Source: Tupaia tana
Lineage: Eukaryota > Chordata > Mammalia > Scandentia > Tupaiidae
NCBI GenBank assembly: GCA_026018925.1
Contig: JAKSZU010000016.1
Coordinates: 33,165,377 to 33,229,376 of the forward strand
Length of the DNA stretch: 64,000 bases
Reading direction: 5' to 3'
Numbering within the stretch: position 1 is the stretch's first letter; the number at the start of each line of letters is the position of its first letter. Below are positions 46,712 through 58,578 of this stretch, piece by piece. The notes under the pieces are model-generated. The model saw nothing but the letters and a program-made list of their open reading frames with translations, was not told where the DNA came from and ran no database searches. Made by a program: the position numbers and the translations under genes.

Positions 46712-47436
46712 TTTTGGCTAGATAAGTTGCACATTTTTTTCTTTTGCAAAGTCAAGAGCTCCAAGTTGCTGACCTTCCCTGTTATGAAAAATTGCCATTG
46801 AAGTGTGTGCTACCTAGAAGTAATAATCACACTTAATCTCTCCCTTTGGTAAATGTAATCTAACAGTGGGGAAAAAAATAATGGCTTTTTGAAAGAATCT
46901 CATGCTATGGAGAAAGTATTTTGAAAATGGATCTTGGAAAATGTTTCCATTGTTATGTGAACTTTTGAAGAAACTGATTTAAGTGAACCGCTGAGATGTC
47001 TGTATTTCCATACTAAAAATTTGGAAAAAATATTCCTAGCTAGTTTGAAAATGTTAAACAAAAGTGTCAAAGGTCGTGAACCCATATGTTAAATATATTA
47101 AAACACAACACCTAAGGAGTGCTCTACTAATTTCATTACTAACTCTACTACCTTTCATTAGTAAATGAATACAATTGTTTGATATCTGTAAAGAGAGAAA
47201 GCTACCAGCTGAATTTAAATAGACATTTGTAGACCTTTGATGGAAAGGACTTGAAAAACAAAGATTTTGGACTTAATTTGGGTTACAACAGTCACTAATT
47301 TCACATTGAGAAATAGTCTTAATTTAGACACAGACTTATAATTTGCTAAATCACGAAGTCTTTACCCAAACTTTTTAAAATAATGAGATATTTTCAATCA
47401 CATTATGCTTTCTGAAGTAATAATGACTGCTTTTAG
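46328..47436. other. Unassigned intergenic sequence with a TTTTC tract
   Basis: tcttttcttttcttttcttt then poly(T) at 46667-46716. Otherwise no gene or repeat recognised. Confidence 0.4.
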
Positions 47437-47450
47437 GAAGAGCACAATTT

Positions 47451-47509
47451 TTAAAAAATTATTTCATTTAACTTTATTTATTTAATTTATTTATTTTAAC
47501 TTGACCAGA

Positions 47510-47553
<44 letters not shown>

Positions 47554-47658
47554 GAGAACAAAAGTGAAAAAACAAGCCACCAGGTCCAGGACTTAAACCA
47601 TAGTCAGCCATGTGGGAGTCTAGTGCCCTTAACCACCAGGCCACCTGCCAGCCTCCAA
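47451..47658 (-). mobile_element. Short tRNA-derived SINE, group 3
   Basis: Antisense: tttatttattttaacttgacc, a GA tract (47513-47551), aggtccaggacttaaaccat, head complement accaggccacctgccagcc. Duplication gaagaRcacaattt at 47437-47450 and 47659-47672. Confidence 0.88.
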
Positions 47659-47672
47659 GAAGAACACAATTT

Positions 47673-48281
47673 TATACCTTCAACAAATAACCCATTATTA
47701 AAATTTTAGTTCATCAGTTTCAAATTTCTATCCTCATGTATTTTTTAACGTATATGGGATATCTGCATGCAAACACATGTTTTACATGGAATAATATATA
47801 TGCAATACATATGGAAATAGTACTTCGTGTGTGTGTGTGTGCATGTGTGTGTACTTTATAAGAAACTTGTGTATGTGTGGATAGGTATAATTTACAAGTC
47901 AAATATTACATAGTTTAAGAGTACAGGTTGAAAGCTAATTTTTTTTCTCTGTTTAGAGGCCACTGGTACAAAGGAAAGAATATTTACTGTGGAATTATTT
48001 CCTAGTCTGTATTCTTCCATTAAGACATGGTAGAAGTCATACAAATCAGGTAATAAAGTTTTGGAACTGAAGGGCAGAAGAGTAATACTGTCTTACAGAG
48101 TTTCTGTGAGGATTAGTTAGGAGAGATATGATTCTGAATGTTGACTGGTGTATAGCAAAATGGACCCTCAATACCTTACAGTACCTATTATAAGAGACAT
48201 TAGAGGCCATCTTAATTTTCTAGGTGAGGAAATAGAGGCAAAGGAGGAGATTGGAGTTGCTTCATGGATTAGATGAGTTCG
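47673..48281. other. Intergenic sequence with (GT)n and a MIR
   Basis: A GT-rich tract at about 47827-47852, and MIR-like text at 48060-48250 (gagtttctgtgaggattag, ttctaggtgaggaaatagagg). Confidence 0.5.
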
Positions 48282-48530
48282 AGTGCAAGCCCATGGCCTA
48301 GTGGTTAAGGCAGGTGGATAATACATGATTGTAAAACACACCAGGTGCATGTGTGTGGGTCCAAAATCCTGAAAGGAGGAAGAAATGGAGGAGAAGCTAC
48401 TGTGTAGTGACCATTTTCCATGAGAGGTGCTTTCTCCTCTCCTTCTCTATTTCTGTCTCTCTTTGGTGAGTGTACATGCTCTCTGGCAAAATTAAAAAAA
48501 CAAAAAACAAAAAACAAACACACACACACA
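48282..48530 (+). mobile_element. Diverged ancestral tRNA-derived SINE
   Basis: gtgcaagcccatggcctagt head, tccaaaatcctgaaaggagg, tgctttctcctctccttctc, tail tctggcaaaattaaaaaaac then CA repeats. Confidence 0.75.
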
Positions 48531-49254
48531 CAAAACAAGCTAGGGAAAGACCACTGCTGGACTTCACTTGAGAAATCTTTTGAGATCTCACATAACTTTT
48601 GGTTTCACTTTCTCATGATTAATTTCTTGCAATAGTTCCTCATGATTTCTCTAAAAGTCACCTTCCATTGTGCTACAGAGGAGGGCTGGGCAGTCAGTAT
48701 ACAAACTTATTATCTGTGTGAGCCATTCTTGTTTCACCCTGTTCTATGCTAAACAACGAACAAGTTGACCTTTTTTAAAATTTGGTTTCTTCTTCTCATT
48801 GTGGTCCCCATATCAAGGGCATTTTGGAATGACCGGAAGAATAAAGACTAGGATGAATAGGACCCTAAAAATTGTGTAGGCCCCAGACTGTACTAGAAAC
48901 TAAGAACTTGGTGTGTGTGTCTCCTGATTGGAAACAGCCAGGGCTAAAGGTTAAAATTGCTCTAAATTCAGTGATACTAAACTTTGTGTGCGTCTTTTGT
49001 CTCTCTGAGAATCTAATGAAATATATGTATCATACTCCTAGAAAATATGTGAACATGCGTACTATTTTACATAGGATTCCAGGGGATCATGCAACCTCTG
49101 AAGCCTCTTCAGTGAAATAATTTGGTTTCAGCTCTAACACTATACATCTGAAAAAATACCCATAAAAGGAAATTACTGACCCTCATCCCAGCATTATCTA
49201 TGCCTGGTCCCCCATCAGTTTGCTCTGAGAGCACTGGTGATTACAATTAAGTTT
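48531..49254. other. Unassigned intergenic sequence
   Basis: No gene or clear repeat recognised. Confidence 0.35.
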
Positions 49255-49543
49255 TTATCTTATTATTTTTATCATTGTCAGAGGGTATAGTGCTCACCAG
49301 GGAGAGGCAGAGACAAAAAGTGAGAAAGAGAGAGAGAGGGAGAAAGCACCCTCCAATGGGACATGGGCATGCCACAATTCTTCCTCCTACATTTCTCCAT
49401 CCATTGAGATTTTGGGCAGACATGCACATGCGCACACACCCACTGTGTTTTCCAACAGCCACTGGGTCTGGGATTCAAGTTGTGCTTGGTCATGTGCATG
49501 AGGGATCCAGTTTTCTTAAACACTAGGCTCTGGGGCCAGCCCT
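49255..49543 (-). mobile_element. Diverged ancestral tRNA-derived SINE
   Basis: Antisense: gagggtatagtgctcacca, gaaagcaccctccaatggga, ctgggtctgggattcaagtt, head complement aggctctggggccagccc. Confidence 0.78.
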
Positions 49544-50567
49544 CAGATACGGTTTAAACATCATCTTATTTTCCACTTGGATTGGTAAATCCCACTAAGA
49601 CCTGGACAAGGATTTCTGAGAGTGCATGCTGTTCACACAAACATTTTTACTACTTCATTTCTCCTTTCTCCAATTTTGGTCATTACTCCTTAAGAATGTT
49701 TCCTTCTCAAAATCTGGCCATTTGACGTCTAAATTCGGTATAACTGAACTGAGCAACATCACTTCAGAATGTGCCTGTTCTGCAGGATGTGTGGTATCGA
49801 ATACTTTTTAAAGTAATAAAAAGGGTTTAATACATGCTGATTGCTTACATTAATACACATACTGTGCTAGCTTTTTATTCAATGGTATCACTACTTCTTA
49901 TAATGCCACTACTAGGTTAAAGTTAATGCTTTTATGTTAGATATAAGGAAATAGATGCTCAGAAAATGTAAGTAATTAAAGAATGTTGGGTGTTCAAACT
50001 CCTAGATTGAAATCCTAGCATCCCTCCATCACTGTAGGACTTCAAACATATTACTGAACTTCCTGCTTGCGGTTCTCCATCTGTAAATTATGCGAAGCTG
50101 TCTGCCAGTGACTTTTGTATATTTACACAGAGGAGTATCTGGAGAGGGGAGGTTTTGACTGTGGTGATATCATCTGTTACCCTGACACAGATCTAAGTTT
50201 GCTTATTAGTCAGCAAAGTTTTCTCCAACCCCCTCTGATGGAGGTTTAGGCATAAGGAACTTCATAAGAGTGAGCATTTTTAGCCCGAACTAAGTAGGAT
50301 TTGAAACAGCTCTTAAAGCAAGTCATGGAAAAGTCAATCTAGTTCCAAATCCAAATAAAGAAATAAATGTGAGAAATCCCTTCAGTGACAGGGCTGCTGG
50401 TTTACTTGGAAACCTCAGATGACTGTGTAGTCTGTCTGGGGTGCTGTCAGCTAACAGCATAAAATCCTCAAAATTGCTCTGGCATGGGCTGACAAAGTTG
50501 AATGAAAAAAAATGATAGTTTGAGCAGGAAATAAGCCTTAATTCTAAACGTATGTTTGTATTAGTTA
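49544..50567. other. Intergenic sequence with MIR relics
   Basis: MIR-like pieces at 49850-49990 (gaaatagatgctcagaaaatg) and 49990-50100 (attgaaatcctagcatccc, ggttctccatctgtaaa). Otherwise unassigned. Confidence 0.5.
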
Positions 50568-50584
50568 TTTCCATTATTAATTTT

Positions 50585-50759
50585 TTTTTTGGGGGGGAGA
50601 GGTTTTTGCTATAGGGAACATGCGCTCATCGGAAAGACAGAGACAGACAGAGACAGAAGGCACTCCCAGCATGACTTTAAGCCACTGGGTCTGGGACTTG
50701 AACTGCAGTTAACTACATGGGAGTCCAATGACATAGCCATTATGCCAACTGCTGGTCCC
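50585..50759 (-). mobile_element. Internally deleted tRNA-derived SINE, group 1
   Basis: Antisense: ggtttttgctatagggaacatg, then agacagaagg joins directly to cactcccagcatgactttaag, losing about 90 bp of body. The head ccaactgctggtccc is intact. Imperfect duplication ttccattattaattttt flanks it. Confidence 0.88.
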
Positions 50760-50776
50760 TTTCATTATTAATTTTA

Positions 50777-51550
50777 AAAAATGATCTCCCTGTGTGTGTT
50801 CATTTGTTTCTCTGCTTATGGCTAGACTGAACCTTGGAAGTAGAAACTGTAAGTTATCATAAACTCTCAAAGCTCCTCTACATGATGAGGGTAATGTGTT
50901 GATTGAAATGGTATTGGCTAATGGTGATGAAGAGCACAAATTCTCTTAAAGGGAGCTTTTCAATAGGACTCACGTATTACAAACCAATGGAAGTCATATA
51001 TAAAGCCTGCTGCAAGGTGATATCAAGTGGAATAAAATCTGACACAGCAAATAAATTTAAGTGTGAGCTACTGTCAAATGGTATCATTTTGAGGCATATA
51101 AATGACAGAGCAATTAATGTCCTGGAATAGTTGCTTTGACAGATTGAGGAAAGGGATTACCTTTATCTAAAAACATAAATTTATAGACATATTCAGTTGT
51201 TGGTAATAGGAAGAAACAATGAGATGATCTCTCTATATAATTCTCTAATCTTTGTTGGATGGACTCATGGATCATTGCAGGATGCATTTGGAGTGGGGGA
51301 GAATTTAAAGCCTAATTTTAGATTAGATTTCACAGAATCTCCAGTATCAAGCTGATAACACAGACTTTTTTCCTTTGTTCTCATGGAGTCAAATGAACGC
51401 CTAGAAAGAGAAACAGGTGTGTGACTCAGTCACAAAAATTACCTCCCTATGGGGTACTGTTTTATACACAATCTGAGCCAACAGAATTGGAGTTCTATCA
51501 GATAGTTGATGAAAGTATCTAAATTTCCACCTTATTCATAAAGATTTTCT
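50777..51550. other. Unassigned intergenic sequence
   Basis: No gene or clear repeat recognised. Confidence 0.35.
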
Positions 51551-51811
51551 TTCTAATGAGAGAGATTTTTGCTATAGAGTGTGTGTGCTTGCCAGAGAGA
51601 CAGAGAGAAACAGAGAAGCAGAAAGTGAGAAATCACCCCCTGGGGGGGAAGCCATACTGCAATCCCTTCTTCTCCATTCTCTTCTCGGGATTTTGGGCAC
51701 ATATGTACATGTGCCCAGTGTGAGTTTTTAAGCAGCTGAATCTGGAACTCAAACTATGGTCGACTACGTGGGAGTCCAGTGACATAGCCATTATGCCATC
51801 TGCTGGTTCCC
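51551..51811 (-). mobile_element. tRNA-derived SINE, group 1/2
   Basis: Antisense: agagatttttgctatagagt, ggggaagccatactgcaatc, head ccatctgctggttcccc. Lacks a long T tail; short duplication near taaagat. Confidence 0.88.
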
Positions 51812-52039
51812 CTAAAGATCTTTTAAACTCTTGCTTTTATAAAGTTGTGTGAGGAAAACAGGCTTACTCAACAGTCTATTACCTCCTAGGTCCTGTGACT
51901 GTTGAGGAAATATCAATACAGCCCTATCACATATCTCAGTCAGATGTTGTCACTAGAACCAACTTTCAATAATTAATTTTTTACCACTTACAAGACTGGT
52001 GACCTGACAGGTAATATTATTCTCCATTTAGGAAACTAA

Positions 52040-52840
52040 ATATTGATAATTGACTTCTCTGCTCAACTTAAAATCTTTCAATGACTTCTTGTACATAGGA
52101 AGAGACCAAGAGACTTGGTCAATAAAGCCAAGCAGCATTTCTCAATATACCCTGTTTATTTTACTCCAGCCACACTTCCATTTCTTTCTTAAATTTTTGA
52201 AAATTTTACTTATTTATTTATTTAGTATAAGGTATATGCACTAGCCAGAGACAGAGAGAGAGAGAGAAAATGAAAAAGTACCCCTCAGAGGCAATGACCA
52301 CGCCACAGTCTCCACTCCTCCATTCTCTTTTCAGGATTTTGGGTACACATGCACACGTGCCAAGTGTATTTTTCAAGTCACCAGGCCCAGGACCTGAATC
52401 ATTCAGTTGGCCCTGTAGGATCCAGCTGCCCTAACCACCACACCACCTAGCTGGCCTGGTACTTCCTTTTCTTTCTCAGTGCTTTGAATATGCCAAACTT
52501 TTCCTGCCGCTGGGTCTTTGCAAATGCTATTCGGTTTGTCTAAAACATCTACCTTCAGCTTCCTTTGCATAGTAAATCTCTCTGCGTCATTCAGATCTCA
52601 GCTCAAAGGGTATTTTCCCAGAGAAACTGTCTTTGATGCTATTTCTCAGCCCATGAAACTAGATCATTTTCTTCTGTGACAAATTCTCACATGGTCTAGT
52701 GTTACTTTTAAAGTACTTATCTTAATTCATAACTATACTCTCAATGGTTTAACAATTTGTTTATTTGCACCAGACTGTAGGCTGTAAGAGAAGGTGCTGT
52801 GACTAGTACATACAGTTGTTTAATACATTGTTTTATGCAG
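52040..52840 (+). mobile_element. L2 LINE relic split by a SINE
   Basis: ctgctcaacttaaaatctttc and actccagccacacttccattt, then after the SINE ctttgaatatgccaaactttt, gggtctttgcaaatgctatt, cattcagatctcagctcaaa: L2 3' region in collinear order. Confidence 0.8.
52190..52457 (-). mobile_element. Diverged tRNA-derived SINE nested in L2
   Basis: Antisense: acttatttatttatttagta, gaggcaatgaccacgccaca, caggcccaggacctgaatc, head complement accacctagctggcc. Confidence 0.85.
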
Positions 52841-53099
52841 GCTTGCCAAATCTTAATATTTTCTTTTATTTGTTTCAAATTTAAAACATAAAACAACAAA
52901 GGTACACTGTTTAATACATTTTGTAAAGGGAAAAATAAACAAAAGACAAATTGCGAGTTTTCCTAACAAAGGTCAACAACCTATATGAAAGAGAAGACAT
53001 GATTTAGATAATTCAGTGAACAGATAGATGCAAAAATACATATTCCTTCTCTGATTGGAAATAGCTTGATTCCTGATCCTCAAAGGCTTATTACAAATA

Positions 53100-53179
53100 C
53101 TGAGCTGTCTGGAAAGTCATGACACAGTTTTGCATAGAAAAACATAGAAAAATACATCAAGACTTTCCCGACAACCTAA
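53100..53179 (-). mobile_element. Mariner-type MITE, copy B (80 bp)
   Basis: Reversed it reads TTAGGTTGTCGGGAAAGTC at one end, and the other end is tgagctgtctggaaagtcat. It shares tatttttctatgtttttctatgc with 486-568. TA follows at 53180-53181. Confidence 0.7.
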
Positions 53180-53184
53180 TAATT

Positions 53185-54190
53185 ATAGAGGGGAAGATCC
53201 AGGGATGATGGCAGAGTGTGAAGTACAAGGAATCTGTCTCTCCCATCTAGACAATTGCATTGGTGGAATCAGTCTGATGTAACTTTTTTGAAACTCTGAA
53301 GTCTACTGAAAGTTTTACCACTTCCAAGGGAAAACTTGGATGGTAAACATAATTAAATTTGGTCAGTTCAACTCTAACTTAGTAGTAGTTTTCCATTATT
53401 CCAGTTTCATGACAGGCAGCCATGCTGTGGTCTTGGATCAGTTTGCAAAATCCAGGGTGGTCAAAATAGACTATAGGGGAATCTGTTCTCTGATTGCTGA
53501 TTTTTTAATTTTTAAAATTCTTTTTCTATTTTTATTTATTATTATTATTATTTTATAAATTTGCTATAGGGCATATGAACTCACCAGAGAGAGAGAGAGT
53601 GAGGAAGTAAGAAAGCAAACCACCAGTTCTGAGACATGAACCGTGGTTGGCCATGTGGGAGTCCAGCATCTTTACTACCACAACTTACTTTTGATCACAG
53701 AAGTGCAGAAAAAGAGGCAGTGACCATTGTTTTTGTACGTCCTCCAGGTGAAGTGATTTCCAGTGTCTATAAAGGTCAGGTGCACTTACCCTTTTCCCTA
53801 TTCATTTTTTCTCCTTTTTTCACTCTTTTGGGTGCCAGACATTAAACATTAGAACATTAAAAACCAGCCACATATGTAGGTCCTAAGCTTGAAACCCTCA
53901 ACTTCAGTCCTGCTCCATGATATTTGATTTTGTTTCTTTTCTAATTCACAGAGAAGTTCATTCTGTTTCAAAACCCATTTATACCTTTTTAAGAAATGTG
54001 CCATGTTTCTACTTAATCTATCAATGCCATGTTTGGAGGAAATGGATACGAGAGTATGGCCTTGCTGTGAGGTTGCAACCGCAAGTCACCTTTCCTTTTG
54101 AGTCCCTACTTGGTTCGTCCGCACTGCCTATCCCCCTTGGCTTAATATTTGGAACACTTCACAAAATAAGTTCACCAAAACTTTTCTAAG
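53185..54190 (+). repeat. Unidentified possible retroelement 5' region, split by a SINE
   Basis: gatccagggatgatggcagag, ctgtctctcccatctagaca, then after 53505-53688 gatcacagaagtgcagaaaa and gggtgccagacattaaacat give the impression of an old L1M 5' UTR or internal ERV segment. I recognise the style but cannot name the family. Confidence 0.35.
53505..53688 (-). mobile_element. Short tRNA-derived SINE, group 3
   Basis: Antisense: ttattattattattattttat, tttgctatagggcatatgaac, caccagttctgagacatgaa, head side actaccacaacttac. Confidence 0.78.
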
Positions 54191-54626
54191 TATATCTAAG
54201 ACTAGCTCATACATTTAAGCCTTGCAGATTGAATTCATTGTTATTGAAAACTCTTCACATTGTCCTGAATTTTGTGTACACAGATCTTTCCTCCTGAAAG
54301 ACCCTGGGTGGTAAGACCATATTATTTATTTAGAATATGTATTAGCTCTGTCTGCAAGGTTCATCCCTACAATGCTTTTCTAGGTATTTCTCTCATTTGT
54401 TGACATTGAACTTGGCCCCTGATTTGCTCTCGTCAATAAAACAAACACAAACATGGGCATTAATTGTAGAAATTCTAAGAGTGAGCGTGTGGCTCCTCCA
54501 CTGGTATTTTCTCTCTGCCATAAGAATATCAAGTCTCAGATAGAAGTTGCTCCTCCAGTAGTATCCTGGAATGAAGAAAACACAGAGCAAAACATTGACC
54601 TATAGCCTCCACATAATGTAATAAAG
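54191..54626. other. Unassigned intergenic sequence
   Basis: No gene or clear repeat recognised. Confidence 0.35.
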
Positions 54627-54640
54627 AATAAACCTCTGAG

Positions 54641-54913
54641 GGACCAGCAGTTAATATAATGGCTATGTCGCTGGCCTCCCATGTAGTTGACCTCGGTTCG
54701 AGTCCCGGACTCGGTGACTTAAACTTACATAGGGCGCGTGTGCATGCGTGCCCAAGATCCTAAGAGGAGAATGGAGGAGAAGGGATTGTGGCATGACCAT
54801 CCCCCCTGGGGGGGGGGTGATTCCTCGCTTTCTGTCTCTATGTCTCTGTCTGTCTGGCAAGCACGTGCACCCTATAGCAAAAACCTCTCCAAAAAAAAAA
54901 AAAAAAAAAAAAA
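54641..54913 (+). mobile_element. tRNA-derived SINE, group 1 (young)
   Basis: Head gggaccagcagttaatataa, perfect B box GGTTCGAGTCC, tail ccctatagcaaaaacctctcc plus about 25 A. Perfect 14-bp duplication aataaacctctgag at 54627-54640 and 54914-54927, followed by a third partial copy. Confidence 0.93.
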
Positions 54914-55044
54914 AATAAACCTCTGAGATAAACCTCTGAGATTGCAAGTCAGCAGATTTTGGAATTGTTTGTTACTACGATGCAACTTAACATCAAATGA
55001 CTGATTAACTCTCTCACTAATCTAATGGAACGGCAAGAACAAAC

Positions 55045-55061
55045 TTTTTTTGGGAGGAGAG

Positions 55062-55104
<43 letters not shown>

Positions 55105-55330
55105 ATAGGGTGCGTGTGCTCGCCAGACAGACAGAGAGACAGAAAGTGAGAAATCACCCCCCAGGGGGGATGGCCACGCCGCAATCCCTTCTCCTTCGTT
55201 CTCCTCTAGGAATCTTGGGCACGCATGCACACGCGCCCGGCGTGAGTTTTAAGCCACCAGGTCCAGGACGCGAACCGTGGTCAACTACATGGGAGTCCAG
55301 CGACATAGCCATTACACTAACTGCTGGTCC
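55045..55330 (-). mobile_element. tRNA-derived SINE, group 1 (young), with a very long T tail
   Basis: Antisense: an uninterrupted run of about 38 T (55064-55101), gctatagggtgcgtgtgctc, CpG-rich body, head ctaactgctggtccc. Perfect duplication caagaacaaac at 55034-55044 and 55331-55341. Confidence 0.94.
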
Positions 55331-55341
55331 CAAGAACAAAC

Positions 55342-56100
55342 ATTTTTAAATAAGACAGACCATCATTTGACATCTGAATCATTTTTTTTTATTTTGATGT
55401 TTCACATAAATAACAACCTTATGAAAGAAAATGTCTTCATCTCTATGAATGTGTTTCCACATGTGAAAAATGAGGATTAACATATCTACCTTGCAGGATT
55501 ATTGTGGATATTAGTCACAATATTAGTACAATGCCTGATGTAGAGAAAATCCTCCATTATGGTAGCTCTAATTATTATTATGGTTAATATTACATTTTAT
55601 TGTTGTTGTTAAAATGCCACCTATCTTCCCAAGGATACAGCATTGTGTTACAAAGATTTTTCTCCCTAGATCTCTGAAATGGAACACATCGAAACTCCCA
55701 GGAAACTTTCCTAAGAAATACTTCCCAAAGATCTTTCTAGACTTCAGTTTCCTGAGGCCACTCCCTAGGCTGTGCACGTTGCTGCCCTCTAGAGGCATCA
55801 AGTGAGAAGACCCATCCTGCCCCTCTCCCTGCAACCCCCCAAGAGAGATCCAAGAAGCACTAGATTTCTACAAAAGTACCTGTGGCAACATGAACAACTG
55901 AAGGTGCTAGGAATATAACAGTAATAAAAGCTACTATTTACTGAGCACTTTTTATGTATTCATTGAATTTTCACAACTTAATAAATCACATTGTACCATA
56001 CGATAATTTTACTATACAAAAATGGGACGTGCAGAATTATTCAATTGTTTGCCTAGGTAGATGCAGCTGTTAGGAGGTGGAGCCTGGACTCCAACCTTGG
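55342..56100. other. Intergenic sequence with MIR relics
   Basis: MIR text at 55460-55585 (ctaccttgcaggattattg, acaatgcctgatgtagag) and 55915-56100 (ctactatttactgagcactt, ggaggtggagcctggactcc). Confidence 0.6.
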
Positions 56101-56110
56101 GGTGACTGAC

Positions 56111-56178
56111 ACTTTTTCTAAATTTTTTTATTTAATATTATTATTATGTTTAATTTGCTAAAGGGCATGTACAATCAC

Positions 56179-56213
<35 letters not shown>

Positions 56214-56307
56214 GAAGTGAGTAAGCAAGCCACCAGGTCTAGGACTCAAACCGCAGTCTCCCATGTGGAGTCCAGTGTTTTAACCACTATATTACCTGCT
56301 GGCCTGC
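56111..56307 (-). mobile_element. Short tRNA-derived SINE, group 3
   Basis: Antisense: tttgctaaagggcatgtac, GA tract, gccaccaggtctaggactcaa, head complement attacctgctggcc. Perfect duplication ggtgactgac at 56101-56110 and 56308-56317. Confidence 0.9.
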
Positions 56308-56558
56308 GGTGACTGACTCGTAAAATAATTTTTCTTAACTACCACATGGTACTGGCTTTCATATGCATCTCATCATAGGTTTATAAAATCTGCTGCAAAC
56401 CTATTATCAACACAAAACAAGAAACAAAATGCTGTTTGCTCCTACCCTGTTCTTTCCCTTTGTGGTAAAGTAATTCTCTTGAAAGGCAACAGGGATTTTC
56501 TGTTACAGAAACAAAGAAAACCCGTATTCCTTTATCATAACGGAAGAGAATAATAATG

Positions 56559-56770
56559 TGGGGCTAGATGATGACACAGTAGTAAAAATGTGTTGCTCTA
56601 CGGGGCTGACCCACTGGGAGAGTTCTGTGTTCACATCTGGAGGCTTTCCTGAGGACACATGTGCCCACGATCTAGGGCTGGCTGAAGCAGGGCGGGGGTC
56701 ACGGCGTCAGGACTGTATTGGGGGTGCTGTCTCTCTCTCACTTGCTCACAGAAGAAATATTTTTTAAAGG
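56559..56770 (+). mobile_element. tRNA-like SINE, group 4
   Basis: tggggctagatgatgacaca head, gagagttctgtgttcacatc, gactgtattgggggtgctgt, tail cttgctcacagaagaaatat. Confidence 0.78.
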
Positions 56771-58276
56771 ATGACAATAACACCAAATCGTTAGCACAGG
56801 AAAGAGTGTATTTATAAGAGCTATTCTTCTCTTGCAGCCAACATGGCTGCTCATGTAATTATTTTAAAAGGAAAACAGTCATACTTAAGTAGCAATTTCA
56901 GGAATTCAGAATGAGCATGGGATCTGGGTGCCCCTTGGCCCTTCTGTTGCAATAATAATTTTAGCATTTATGAGAGAGACTAATGACTGGGATTGTTATC
57001 AACATCTGCAATAGAAAGACTACAAGTTGGAAATTGGATTTTCTTCCCTTCTTTTTAATGAGCTCTTTCCTCAAGGTGCTGATGCCTGCAGTGTAAAGGG
57101 AGACTGGTCATTCTTTCCCTGTTTTACACACACTAATCCATGTACTGAAATCTGGGCAACAGCTCTGTGACAGGAGACACTTCTTTGAAACCATTAAAAT
57201 ATTGTTAAAGGAAGTAGCTTAGCTGGGAATGAGTTAACAACATAAGAAATTAAATCTTTAATTGGACAAATTACAAAGTGTTTTCAAGTGGGTGTAAACA
57301 TGTCAGATTGTTCCACCTCCACAGTTTCTCTGGCCAAGAAAAAACAATTCTTTTTGTTTGTTTATTTTATGGCCTTTATGGTGTTCTCAGGAACAGTGGC
57401 TAAACAGTCAATATCAGATGATTCTAGAAGAGTCACTTCTAATGGTGCCACTGCTGGGTTCTTTTGTTCAGGTCCCCAGGGCAATGCAGAAGGGAACTTG
57501 TTTGTTTATGGGAGCTAGGTGTTTGAGTTCAGTCACAAATGCAATTCCACAGTTGGAAAAGACTTCTGGTATACTTGAGCAAAAATAAGTATAGACAGTG
57601 TGGCATTCAGAATTCATTTCTCCATGTTTCTCTATGTCTGGGAGAAGGCTGTCCAGGGGAGTCATGACTGATCATGGTAGTTCAACACAGCTTATTCCTT
57701 GTATCCAACAAGGTATGTGATGAGAGTCTGGCAAGTCATGTTAGCCAATGTTCTCCAACTCTCATTCTCGGGCTCCTTGCTTACTTACCCCATTATTTCA
57801 CAACCTGAAAGTAATAGGTATACTAGTGACATATTTGGTAAGATTCCTAACCAGAAATATTTCAAGCTTAACTGAAATAAATGTAGAACTATTTGTCAGA
57901 AATGATCGTGTCTGACAATCCAAGTGGAAAGGAAATGATGGCAGAAAGTGGTGATTTTCACATATACATCTAGGAAGAGTATGGAGAGAGGTGTAAAACA
58001 AGAAGCTTTTCAAAACCATTTTGATAGGACTACTGAAATCATTCTCCAGCAAAATCAGTGTGGATCTCTAACTAAAGCTTCTTGAGCTTCATGATAATAA
58101 CTAAGCTTATCAACTTGTGTTGATAAACACAACAGGATTGTAGGTCCACCCTGTAGCTGATACAGAAGGCATTCTATTTCTTCCTTGTCATTTATGACCA
58201 AGCCTTCCTCTAATTGCTCAACCTGGTATTCAATTTACGTAAATGTGCTAATATGTCTACATAAAGTTGGCCTTGA
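56771..58276. other. Unassigned 1.5-kb stretch without SINEs
   Basis: No supported gene; frames up to 84 codons lack domains. A second candidate region for conserved non-coding DNA. Confidence 0.35.
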
Positions 58277-58290
58277 AGAAATAGGAGAGC

Positions 58291-58564
58291 TCGGGACCAG
58301 CAGTTAGCGTAATGGCTATGTCACTGGACTCCCATGTAGTCGACCACAGTTCGCGTTCTGGACCCGGTAGCTTAAAACTCACACTGGGTGTGTGTGCGTG
58401 CGTGCCCAAGATCCCAGGAGGAGAAAGGAGGAGAAGGGACTGCGGCGTGGCCATCCCCCCGGGGAGGGGTGATTTCTCACTTTCCGTCTCTCTCTCTCTC
58501 TCTCTGTCTGTCTGGCAAGTGCATGCACCTTATAGCGAAAACCTCTCCAAAAAAAAAAAAAAAA
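58291..58564 (+). mobile_element. tRNA-derived SINE, group 1 (young)
   Basis: Head gggaccagcagttagcgtaa, box agttcgcgttct, tail ccttatagcgaaaacctctcc plus A16. Duplication agaaataggaRagc at 58277-58290 and 58565-58578. Confidence 0.94.
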
Positions 58565-58578
58565 AGAAATAGGAAAGC

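Noticed and set aside
54641-54720. tRNA-like segment with A and B boxes, considered as a tRNA gene
   Set aside because: The acceptor and T stems do not pair and the segment continues into the SINE body with a poly(A) tail; it is a SINE head.
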